DNA of 64,000 nucleotides, from contig NC_132975.1 of the NCBI RefSeq assembly GCF_047496725.1, positions 9,088,501 through 9,152,500 on the forward strand, in the 5' to 3' direction. The notes beneath the pieces are model-generated. The model did no database searches. It had not been told where the DNA came from and worked only from the letters and a program-made list of their open reading frames with translations. Position numbers and translations under genes: made by a program. This DNA is from Anoplolepis gracilipes (taxonomy: Eukaryota > Arthropoda > Insecta > Hymenoptera > Formicidae). This document shows, piece by piece, positions 1 to 10,164 of this stretch. Numbering within the stretch: position 1 is the first letter of the stretch; every line of letters begins with the position of its first letter.

Positions 1-1
1 G

Positions 2-307
2 TTGGATAGTAGCTCAATGGACTCTCTTCGTACAGATCGTCACTCTTCGGGTTTGCTAAGGGATTATATAGAGGATCCCTTTGAGAGTATTGCACTATCG
101 GTTCCATCTGGACCGCATATGATGGCAAACGACCGCCCTTTCGCAAGAAGGCGATTTGCTGACGCTTATCGCGGCTCTTCGACGACGAGCTCTCCTCTTT
201 GGCAAAAGCCACGGCGACGAGAAGCGTCGCCGCCAAAAATGCCTAGAAAAGAAGAAAAAAATCGATACATCGACAAAATATTTTTTTATTTCATTACGCT
301 ACATTAG
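2..307 (+). CDS. C-terminal exon of an unrecognised gene (partial)
   Basis: The frame starting at base 2 is open from the left edge to a TAG at 305-307. It reads as a Ser/Arg/Pro-rich tail with segments such as LRDYIEDPFESIALSVPSG and PLWQKPRRREASPPK. The first ~240 bases are clearly GC-richer than the following DNA, and composition drops to AT-rich just before the stop, as expected for the end of a terminal coding exon. The first codon is TTG, so the true start lies left of the window. No strong donor interrupts the frame. There is no domain, membrane segment or motif that I recognise; the last ~15 residues become hydrophobic and aromatic and may be low-constraint tail. It could be the cytoplasmic tail of a membrane protein, but that is a guess. 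An AT-rich 3' UTR probably follows. Confidence 0.45.
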   Translation: MDSSSMDSLRTDRHSSGLLRDYIEDPFESIALSVPSGPHMMANDRPFARRRFADAYRGSSTTSSPLWQKPRRREASPPKMPRKEEKNRYIDKIFFYFITLH

Positions 308-1459
308 ATATTTATAAAACTACAAATATTTACTATAAATTTTTAAATTTCAAATACAAGGAAAGTAAGGTTTTTTTTTAACTCCAAATCCGATAAAACA
401 TATATATAAAACATAATAATTTTTTTAATAATAATTCAAACTTCTGAAAAGTAGTACATTAATTTATATCATTTGATATAGTCTAATGTCTAATGGATCG
501 ATGATGTCACCGATTCAAATCGATTAGCGCAGCGAAAATGTAAAGAGGGACTTTACGCGCTCTGATAACCGAGTAACCCGTTTAATAACCAGAAAACGCA
601 TTCAAGACCTTAACAGGCTTCGGATGGATTGGTATGCTAGCGAGAATCGAGAAACAGTTAGCCTGATAAGCGATTCCCAGTTGTGATCGCGCTCTCGATA
701 TGGTGAGGCCGACTTGTGACATATCGAACATTTCTCGTTTCTCTCGGTGTCCAAACTTTTATTACCGGGAGATTACAGATTTCCGTGTGTTCCATTGATG
801 TAATTATTGACAAGATTAAATGACATGTTATCATACTCATTATTTTTTATAATAAACTAATTACAAAATATAACTAAATCAATTTTTATCATTCTTTTCC
901 ATAATTTCAAATATATATATATACATTTTATACAATTTTACATATATATGTATAAATCGGCATGCAGTGAGGCTTCAATGTGCTCGATTAATATTTTTAA
1001 ATCAACCGAAAAGTGGGTGAAAGAGAAAGAAAGAGAGAATCAAAGTTCAAGACTGTATGGTGCCGCGTTTCACCTCGAGAATTCGGTGCCTCTCTCGGCG
1101 CTGGTTAACATATTCGAATAAGGCCCCCGAGCATCTCTTTTAGTAGATGCGCGCGCGTTTCGAAGCTACATTCGAAGCTGCAAAATTAACTGAAGGAAAA
1201 GCGATACTGATGATGAAACACGTCTGCGATTATAAACGGTCAATTATCCGTGCAAAAATTATCGGTCGTTTCGTTGTCGGTCGCGTCCGGTGAGTTTTAT
1301 TAATGCACTTTCCCCGTTTCACGAGCGCCGATACGCTCGCTGATTGCAAATGATAGAATCGAGAGGGTTTCACGTGACACGCTTATTATGATGAAAGTAT
1401 AAGCAGTCTTCATCTAAAAGGGGTCTTTTCGCCCTTTTTGCGAAGCGCCCTGTTGTAAT
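308..1459. other. Intergenic / 3'-flanking DNA
   Basis: AT-rich DNA with many stops in all frames. The first ~150 bases may be the 3' UTR of the gene ending at 307, although I see no canonical AATAAA close by. The stretch 1050-1180 is moderately GC-rich with a GCGCGCG run near 1150. I see no gene in it. Confidence 0.5.
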
Positions 1460-2170
1460 AATTACCAGCTTAGCGAGCCGCATGTTGTAGTCGTTCTTCG
1501 TCGTTCTTCCTCCCGTTTGGTCCGCGCGAAAAGGATCACCTCACTTCTCTCACCGGCCGATTCTCGCGTTAGAGACGGCTGACTCGCGGCATGACACCGC
1601 TCGGGACGATCGTGCGTGTCTTGCTGGACGATATCGAGCGAAGCCTCGCATGGGAACTGAGGACAGATCAAGCCCAGGGGCCCGTTTCTCCCAACCTGAT
1701 GCCACCACCACCTTGAGGCCACCGTCCTCTCTAATATCGAAGACGGAGCAGCACCTTTCTCCGGGGCCCCTGGATGCGCGCACGTCTCATTGGTATTTGT
1801 GTCCGTGGTGCATATATAGATATGTACATAAATGAAGAAAAGGAAAGAGAAAGAGAGAGAAAATGTATGCGGTATGGAGTGTACCTTCTTCAACAACGAC
1901 GACTTTCTTTAAATCCGTCCAATCGAGCGTGGAGGGGACGATTATACTAAACGCCATTACGCTCTTCCGCGACCTCCAAGGCCTATCGAAATCGAAACCT
2001 TTCTTCCTTTCTTTCTTCTCTCGATGCGGTCGCACGTACCGACGACTATTCGGTGAAAGAGGCGCGCGAAGTCTCTTTATGCCGTCAATCCGAGCGAACA
2101 TGATTACTTTCCCTATGGGATAACTTGTGCTAAGCTGCGACTTCCTCGAGACAGGTGATCCGTTCAATAA
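1460..2170. other. GC-rich block with overlapping open frames on both strands
   Basis: This block is much richer in G+C than its surroundings and is open on both strands: a 144-codon frame at 1462-1896 on the minus strand, a 126-codon frame at 1787-2167 on the minus strand, and shorter plus-strand frames at 1591-1716 and 1863-2123. None resembles a family I know, and simultaneous openness in several frames is what GC-rich DNA gives by chance. It may contain a short exon or a promoter/enhancer island. I cannot choose a strand. Confidence 0.3.
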
Positions 2171-4669
2171 TTCGTGCTGTGAAAGAGTACGTAAAATCGA
2201 TTATTGACAAATTTCGACGATTAATTGTTACAACTCTTCTTCTTGCTCTTCGGTCTCTGTGATGGACATGATTATTAAATTGTATCTGCAATTATATTAT
2301 CATTAGTATTTTAGCCATTGACTTTCCCTTGTAGATCTTGCTCATCTCGAATAATAGTTACATTCACATTCATGCTTTTAAACAGTGCAATTATGTCGCA
2401 TATTGCAAATGAAGTCTCTAAAAGCGAAAGCAATTTTGATTAATTTTACAGAAATGCAAGGACAGAAATTATTACTATGTTTTTCTACTAGCATATTTTT
2501 CACAGTGTTATTTCATCTTTTCTCTCTCTTTCTCTGTTTTTACGTGTGGGTATATATACTTTTAAAACTATTTTTTACATAAACAATTATATATTATATT
2601 AGACAACCGACATGTACGTATATAATTATAATTATATATATATATAATTGTATGTTTATATTAAAATAAATATTAAAAGTATACATACGTGTAAAGAATA
2701 TATCACTACCTTTATATACTTTCACAAATACTTGATTTTAAACAATAACAATATACTGCACGATATCTTTCTGTAATTTTTATAAAAGATGCATATAACA
2801 CAAGAAATTATTAGAATCCTGTTACGTTAACATATGACAGATCTGACTTATAAATTACATGAAACATTTTTCTAGATATGATACGAGGGAGTCTGAGGCA
2901 ACTTACTTAGTCGCAAGAAATAATAACAGATTGTGTACAAATCATGTTCGTAATTACGAAAGACGCGGATCTAATGGAGTAATTGAACGAGATGACCTGG
3001 GGGAGAGCCTTCCTTCACTTGCAAAAGTGATGTAAAGTTCTCGCGTTCGTACTTGCGTAACCGTCTTCGTTTCCAGATCGGCCGATCATCAAAGCCGGTA
3101 TGGTCTATCGTCTTCCTGAACCTTTTTAAGAGATAGCCTTCGATCGCTCGGAGGGGAAATAAATCGAGATGAGTCTTACGAGACAGATTGCAGTGAGAGA
3201 GTATCGTGTAATTTCGAAAGCCGCGGGAGAATTCATTCTCGTGATCGGAGCTAGGTCATTCAATATATCGGCATTCATTAATTTTTCGACGACAAAATCG
3301 ATGGTCGTTATTACTGGCGGTGACGATTCGAGTCTTTGGCGGACATCCCGACGTCATCGACATCGAGATTGGACGTCGCGCGTCCTACTTACTAACTTTC
3401 ACTTATATGTTGGCGTAAGGTCCGAATAACAGCCGGCAAGCTCGAAGATGATAAATACAGAATCCGTTTGAGACAATCAGTAATTCGCGAATCAAAACGA
3501 TATTTTACATTGATTTATTGCCACTTTGCCGGGAAATGATATCACACGTCGCTGGCTACTCTCTTCTCTAACTGAATATATTCTCGCACGTGAAAACGAT
3601 TCATCACTTTTCCGCGGCATCGTAGAAGCCAAGTAGCAAGATTCTAACTATATGCTGTTTTCTCCATGATATTTTAGGGAAATCCGCTCTTCTTTAAAAC
3701 ATGACAAATATATACTATCATGTAACTGTCCAATTTTTGTTTGTAAAATTAATATATATTATTAAATTTCTGATGTGATTATATTTATATAAATAATTTT
3801 ATCTAACAGTTCAAAATTATATAAATCTCTGTTAAGAACCTATTTAAAACAATAGCTATATTAGTTTTTTTTTATTTAAATTAAATGTGACTAATATAAT
3901 ATAATTTTATTCTATCTGTTTCATATTCAGATCATTTTTTTTATCTATAAATCCACGGAATCATATTGAGATAAAGACAGTATTATTGTACAATAAGACC
4001 TAAACATTTTATCACTAGATGAAATTACTTTTCCTGAAACGATAACTTTCTAATTGGTTTTCTATAATATGACTATCGCAATTACCTTATTATTGCAATT
4101 TAATAAATTTTTCGATTGAGATTAATTCTTGCAAGAATTTAACACTTTATAGTCCAATATTTGCATCTTATGTATTACACGCATATCTTATATTATGCTA
4201 CGCAATTATTATACTTTCAACCGTGTATTCACGCACGAAGAGCGTGGAAATTTTCTCGGGACGACTCTCTATCACGTCATCTCTCTTTCTGCAAGACCAA
4301 TCTCCGTAACCACGATGGCAAAAGATTGCGCGAATTTGATTTGCCCAGTTCTCATGAAACTACGGATGATATGAGCCTCCTACGAACGCGTAATCGCGAA
4401 CTATATACATAGTTCTTCGAGAGCAGTACCTTCATGTGAGCAATAACGTAACTGTTAAAGAGTGAAAGTATTGTAAAGTGGGACGCTACGAGAATAACGT
4501 TCGCTCTTATAATTAATAAACAAAGCCTACAAACGATTCTCATCGTCATTCTGCAATTTTACATTCAATGTGACATTTTTTATGAGACCTTGCTATCCAT
4601 GCTCAGTTAATGATCGAGACCTTTCCACGCTCGCTTTTTCAAGAATTTCGTACAACCTTTGTAGGAAAT

Positions 4670-4790
4670 AATAATAAAGTTTACAAAATAAATAAATTTT
4701 CAAAATTCCAATAATAAAATTTACAAAATAAATAAATTTACAAAACTCCAATAATAAAATTTACAAAATAAATAAATTTACAAAATTCCA
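4670..4790. repeat. 40-bp tandem repeat, about three copies
   Basis: A unit beginning AATAATAAAATTTACAAAAT recurs at 4670, 4710 and 4750 with a constant 40-bp period and only a few substitutions (for example AAAGT/AAAAT and TTCC/CTCC). The last copy ends at about 4790. The unit is A-rich minisatellite DNA without coding potential. Confidence 0.85.
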
Positions 4791-5960
4791 ATCATGTTAA
4801 AGAATTTATATTAGAAACTAAAGAGAAAAATTTTTTAAATAATATTCATTATTACTTTTATATTTTTTACTCTTCTTTTTTTTAAATAGAATATTGCTTG
4901 TTGATAGCAATTAAAACATGTTACTGTTAAATTCATTTTGCGCTATTATATTATATTCTAAATTGTTCAATATTATTTAAAATATGAATACATTATTCAG
5001 CATTAGACGTTTTACAAAGGTGCACACATTATTTATAATTATATCTTAAATCAATATTTTATCAATTATACGTACATCTCTTTTGTTGTTTCTGATATTC
5101 TAATACTACAAATATTTTTTTTATTTAATATTATTTAACATTAAATATATGTATATGTACTACAAATATTATGTACTTTTTTAATTATGATGCATGTTTT
5201 ATTGTCATAATTATATACCTATTTTTCTTTATTTATATTAGAATTATTTTGTTTTGATTTTTAATTTTAGTGACATACAACATATATATCATTTGCTATA
5301 ATCCACTCTAATCTGCAATTATTCAAGTCATGACGGAAAATTCTCACTCATCTTTTCCAGCGTGAGAAAATTATTTCATAATTTACAAGGGTGTTGCATT
5401 CTATGTATGAGCAAACCTGAACTAATTAAGAGATGCCGAACCACAACTGACACGCGATATGATACATATACTTGTAAGATTTTTATTTCTAAAGATATTT
5501 ATGAAAGATATAAATATAATGCTCATTTTTTTAAACTGAATTTAAAATAAAGAACAATATTTTAACGAGACATTCTAGACATCCACGGAGTATTGGCTAT
5601 ATATAAACGGAAAATACATAACTGCGTTATATAATTACATACTTTAAGACGAAAAATTGTTTATAATTGATGTTATGCTCTCTGTACTTTCTATTTCAGC
5701 GCATTGCACTTCGTACGCGTTGCAATGTCGGTGTAGCCTTGTCGGAAAATTATTTCTCATTATCTTTTTCAATTGATTGAAAATGTTATCGCAATTTTTC
5801 TACACGTCTCTCTTAGTGTTTTATTACCGTTAATTTAAATAAATCTCAAAAAGAATTTGATAAATATGATAATAAGCATCAACTTTCTCCTTGACTAAAT
5901 CACTCATGCTAGCAGTGGTTTTTTATTAGTGAGAAAGGTCCTAGCTTCTCACAGATTTTA

Positions 5961-6223
5961 AATGCTTTTCAGTTTTTAAATTGTGAACGACACTTTTTTA
6001 TTTTTTTAAGATTAAAATAAATCGGAATAATTATACACATCAGAATTTGTTTACGATTAATGTGTAAACTATTACCACTATGTAAAAAATTACTAAATAT
6101 GTAATATATATAAAATTCATATTATATATTAAATTCTGATGTGTATAATTATTCTGTGATCTGTTTTAATCTTAATGAAAATAAAGAACAATGTCATTCA
6201 CAATTTAAAAACTGAGAAGCATT
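5961..6223. mobile_element. Degenerate foldback element (MITE-like)
   Basis: The arm at 5961-6048 (start AATGCTTTTCAGTTTTTAAA, end TTATACACATCAGAATTT) is the imperfect reverse complement of 6131-6223, with an AT-rich spacer of about 80 bp. The arms share long matching blocks around TTTTTAAATTGTGAA and ATAATTATACACATCAGAAT, with scattered substitutions and indels. No ORF lies inside. A non-autonomous DNA transposon that has decayed is the simplest reading. I could not define a target-site duplication. Confidence 0.6.
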
Positions 6224-6561
6224 ATTTTATATATATATTTTTTCCATTTCATATACAATAAATTTTATGTTGCCACATGAAAGATGATAGATAATGTTAC
6301 TTTCCAATAAAATTTCCAAATAACAATAAATGAAAAAAAATTATAAATAATAAAATATAGATTTTAACGTGTCATTTTTATAATGAACAGAAATTTCTTG
6401 ATTCCAATAAAATAAATTTATATAAAAAGTAGTGGAGATAATTGTTATTTGTAATAAATATAAAAGTAAATAACACAAACGAAGTAGAGTTAAAAAAAAT
6501 TTTGCTAACCTGGTATCAGGTCAATTCGATACACAAACTTTGCATCGTTCATCTCAACACA

Positions 6562-9144
6562 ATGGCCGGCCCCGTATTTACGTGCACGTGTGGAGTCTGT
6601 TCGAAAATTCACGTGACAATCCAACAAATCCTCAATGTACTAAATATATATGGCTGGTTGTTAGACTCGTATGTCGTGGTACGTAACTCGATAGAGATTA
6701 GATTCGGCATCCGTCTTGTATTTTGATTTTCCGAAACGATATTTCTCTTTCGGACTTAACCGCATATATGTGTCGTCGTGTGAACATATGATATACATAC
6801 ATTTTGTATACATCTCTCCTCTATTTCGCAACATGTATATATATTTGGAGAATGAGATATTAACGAAAAATTTTGCCTTGTAGGATTTCTTTCAGGAACA
6901 ATTATGGGAAAAGCTGCCGAATAGCTGGAGAATCGTTCTGCAAACTACGTCACCTGAAGAATTCGGAAAATGGTTAGCTAACGACATCTCGTGGTGAGTC
7001 AAGTGTACTATGTATCTCGCTTTAGTCGATAATGCGCCTCTGGAGATATTTGACGATTTATTACGGTAGGAATTACATTTCAATAACAAAAATATATTGA
7101 TTGATTACTGTAAATGGAGAATTCTTAAAATCCTGATAAGGATTCCTGGAATTCGATAGTCAATCGATATGTCCGACAAACATTTTGTTGTATGAATGTA
7201 ATCGTACCATAATATTATCGTATAAGTCAGCTGTGTTTTGATAAAGGCTGTCATCATATGATTGATTTATGTATTTATATTTTTATATATTCATTCAGAT
7301 AATCATATAATTCTTAAAACAGAATGCAGTCTTTATCAGACATTTCAATTAGCTATTGGATAATGAATTTTCAGGTTAGGTTCTAGTAATAACAATGGAT
7401 TCATATTTGTTTTGTACTCTGTGTAATGTTAATAATGTAATTAATCTTGTAGCAAACGCGTATGGCCACTGTCATTGCTTGCGCTTCGACAGATAACAAA
7501 GGATTTACAACTAAACAGAGATCATCAAAATGACGAAAGCATCTTGCGATGCGGCAGAGCAAATAAACTCGAATGTAATTCGGAGAATTTTATCGTGGAA
7601 AATAAGAATGGAAGAACACACGATATATACGTCACTTTGAAGCAACATAATAATCTCTTTCTGAAACATGTTAAGATAAAAAAACGACACGAAGTACAAC
7701 AGATAGCACAGGTACAGTTAAAATAGAAGCTCTTTTAAAGTAATAAACTATTTATAAGACTAAAATTATTTATATATTTATATAACAGTTTATTTATATA
7801 GATATGTGCAGATTGTGCGCAAGAAACCAATACAAGATGTATTGTCGATATTGGAGCAGGAATGGGTCATTTAGCTCGGTCCTTAGCATTTAAATATGGT
7901 TTACACGTAACATGCATTGAACAAAATACAGAATTGTCACAGCAAGCCAGGTAATCCAATATATTGTGTCATAACTTTAATTATTTTTAATAATTTTTAC
8001 ATACTGATTTATTGATAATATTATTTCTTCATTATTATTATTTGTTTAATAATTTTTCATTGACAGGAAATGGGATAAAGAATTATTAGTATCCTTATCT
8101 AAACATTTTCCTGACTTGCCAGTGAATTTTCCCCAACATATATCAATTAAATTGGAAAATACAAATTCTGATCAATCAAAAGCAATTGAAGATATACAAA
8201 AAATATTTTCCAATGATTTTAATCTAAGTGCGAAAGAATCTGAGTTTGGAATTGTAGGATTACATCCATGTGGAGACCTTGCAACTACATTATTAAAACT
8301 TTATACATCTCAATGTGAAACAAGATTCATTTGTATTGTTGGGTGCTGTTATATGAAATTAACATTAGAGTATGTATGTGAGATATAATATCATACTTTT
8401 GATATTACAATTGTACTAATTAACAATATATAAAATATTTAGATGTCCAGTGGGTGTATTAAATGGGTATCCATTAAGTAAATATCTGTCATCATTTGAA
8501 AATTGCAAGTTATCCTATACAGCATTAGAAGTAGCATGCCACGCTATTGAGAATTACTGTGATAAACTTAAATCTGGGGATTATAAGGATTTAATAGTAT
8601 GTGTTAAGTATATCATATATTCTCAAATATATTATAGAGCTATTATTATTATTATACAATGTTTTAGGTGCATGCTTATAGAGCTGCTTTAGAAACCATT
8701 CTAATAAAACGGGACAGACAATTACGTCATATTCAAGTGAAAAATGTCAAGGTGACAAAATCTATGACATTTAAACAGTTGAGTAAAATGAATTTAACAT
8801 TTGTATTATTGTATTATAATTGAACATATATCAATTATAACAGCAATCAAATGTGCTTATATCGTTACAGATATTGCACAGCTGCAACTGCAAATTTCGA
8901 GGCGCATTTTCGACCTAAAGATTCGGATTTTCAGAATTCGCAAATAGAGCTTTATCTAAATCAGTGGCAGAATATTGTAATATTCGGCGCATTACGTACA
9001 ATGTTAGCGCCATTAGTGGAAACTCTAGTGTCATTGGACAGATTCCTATATTTATCAGAACATCAATTATCTCCAGTATTGAAACCTATCTTTGATGCAA
9101 GATTGTCTTCTCGAAACTTTTTATTGTTTTCAATAAAAAAATAA
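6562..9144 (+). CDS. METTL25B: METTL25B (RRNAD1)-type methyltransferase, eight exons
   Basis: Exons: 6562-6678, 6884-6993, 7453-7711, 7802-7950, 8067-8369, 8443-8596, 8668-8777, 8871-9144. They sum to 1476 nt, i.e. 491 residues plus TAA, close to the roughly 475 of the human protein, with consistent phases. Conserved blocks in family order: DSYVVDFFQEQLWEKLPNSW (exons 1-2), VWPLSLLAL (exon 3), HVKIKKRHEVQ before the core, the SAM-binding loop VDIGAGMGHLARSL at about 177-190 followed by the acidic CIEQN (E202), GLHPCGDL at 276-283, GCCYMKL at 304-310, NGYPLS at 320-325, HAYRAALET at 366-374 and LAPLVETLVSLDRFLYLSEH at 446-465. The start at 6562 has a good context (ACACAATGG) and gives the family's N-terminal length; an upstream in-frame ATG at 6442 is less likely. 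The family is a predicted SAM-dependent methyltransferase with an rRNA-adenine-dimethylase-like core; its substrate is not established. It is co-directional with the hnRNP L gene, 957 bp downstream. Confidence 0.93.
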
Positions 9145-9145
9145 A
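9132..9145 (+). terminator. Poly(A) signals overlapping the METTL25B stop codon
   Basis: AATAAA occurs at 9132-9137 and again at 9140-9145, the second spanning the TAA stop at 9142-9144. If used, the 3' UTR would be only a few tens of bases. A further AATAAA at 9392-9397 is an alternative. Which one is used cannot be told from the sequence. Confidence 0.45.
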
Positions 9146-9247
9146 TTATAATCGCAAAATTAAATTGAACACTTATTTCATATTTTTTTTAAGAAATTAA
9201 GTATTTTGTTTTCTTAATTTTTATGATTAAGTGTTTCTTTAAAGTTC

Positions 9248-9281
<34 letters not shown>

Positions 9282-9639
9282 ATAAATTAATTCAAAGATG
9301 AGAACATGTTTTTCGTTCAAATTCAATCAAAACAGAATCGCACATGATTTCAAGTAATATTTGTATACATAAAAATCGTGTACATACCTTTAATAAAAGA
9401 GTTCGCTCTAAAAAAATTAGATTGCCATATATTTAATCCTACCTTTCGCGCCTGAATATACGAACCTCGATATTTCACGCGCGTTCGATTAATCCTATAT
9501 TCAATAAATAATTAGATTAGACACCAGCTTCGAGAAATGCAATCGTATGATATGCCGCGTAAAATTTCCGAATGCAATCTCTCATGAAAGTCGGTGTAAT
9601 TGCAAGCCACCAATAGAAGTGGCAGCGCATCGCGTTCCC
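9145..9639. other. METTL25B 3' flank with a T30 tract
   Basis: Short AT-rich stretch after the METTL25B stop. It holds an uninterrupted run of 30 T at 9250-9279 and a second poly(A) signal at 9392-9397. Composition turns GC- and CpG-rich after about 9580, where the promoter of the next gene begins. No coding frame is credible. Confidence 0.5.
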
Positions 9640-10101
9640 GACTGGCGAACCAATCGAAAGACGATACTCGGCGAAGCTGCGCGCGCGCAACTGTCGACGG
9701 CTTAATGACCGAAGATGTTTGACGGCGCCACCGGTAGAGCGCGTGGCGCTAGCCCGGTCGTCAGTTGGCACGAAGCGTTGACGCTCGTTCGGCGAGATCT
9801 AGGCACAGTTTCCCTTAAACCGCTCTCGCGCGTTTGTCTGTTCTCGTCGCGTCGTGCATCCTACCGATTATTATTTTCTCCTCCTTTCCCCTCCCCCGTT
9901 CGCGCGCACGAGATCGTCGGCACGGTGTGGAAGAACTGCGAGCGGTATACACAATACCCTCGTGTCGTCGTCGTCATCATCGCCGTCGTCATCGTCGTCG
10001 TCACCGTCATCTCGTCGCCGTAGTTTGTCGTTCGCCGTCGTCGTTGTTGTTGCAACGCCGAGTGCTCTAATTCAAACGCGTCGCCCGGTATTCAACGGAG
10101 G
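9640..10101 (+). promoter_or_regulatory. hnRNP L (smooth) promoter region and AUG-free leader
   Basis: A CpG-rich block directly upstream of the first hnRNP L coding exon. An arthropod-type initiator, TCAGTT, lies at 9761-9766 and would put the start site near 9763; this is a guess from the motif. From there to the start codon at 10102 there is no ATG in any frame, which fits a 5' UTR and makes 10102 the first usable start. The leader carries a pyrimidine tract at about 9870-9900 and an irregular GTC/GCC trinucleotide-rich stretch at 9961-10050. Confidence 0.5.
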
Positions 10102-10164
10102 ATGGCATTCAACGGAGACGGTCCGCATTCGAAAAGGCAGCGACTCGAGGAATCTGGACACAGG
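10102..10164 (+). CDS. sm: hnRNP L / smooth, coding exon 1
   Basis: Twenty-one codons from ATG to a strong donor (CAGG|GTAAGT at 10165), phase 0. The start context is favourable (A at -3, G at +4) and no ATG precedes it in the proposed leader. The peptide begins MAFNGDGPHSKRQRLEE: a short N-terminus with a basic KRQR patch, in the style of hnRNP L N-termini, and a possible nuclear localisation signal. Identification rests on the third coding exon, to which this exon and 31146-31189 join with matching phases. hnRNP L proteins are nuclear RRM proteins that bind CA-rich RNA and regulate alternative splicing and mRNA fate; the Drosophila orthologue is smooth. Confidence 0.8.

Larger units (their letters stand above)
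2171..6561. other. AT-rich intergenic stretch upstream of METTL25B
   Basis: No coding frame here looks real. It holds a TA-rich stretch near 2620-2650, a slightly GC-richer segment at 2880-3430 with an 86-codon frame of no recognisable family, a 40-bp tandem repeat at 4670-4790 and a foldback element at 5961-6223. The last few hundred bases should include the METTL25B promoter and 5' UTR, but I cannot place a start site. Confidence 0.5.

Noticed and set aside
1462..1896. 144-codon open frame on the minus strand
   Set aside because: It is the longest frame in the window, but it overlaps open frames on both strands, starts in a simple-sequence Ser/Phe region and has no recognisable domain. GC content explains the openness.
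9715..10070. Overlapping frames of ~80-100 codons in the hnRNP L leader
   Set aside because: They are read-throughs of the GTC-rich 5' UTR; apart from the ATG at 9715, which precedes the proposed start site, they use non-ATG starts.
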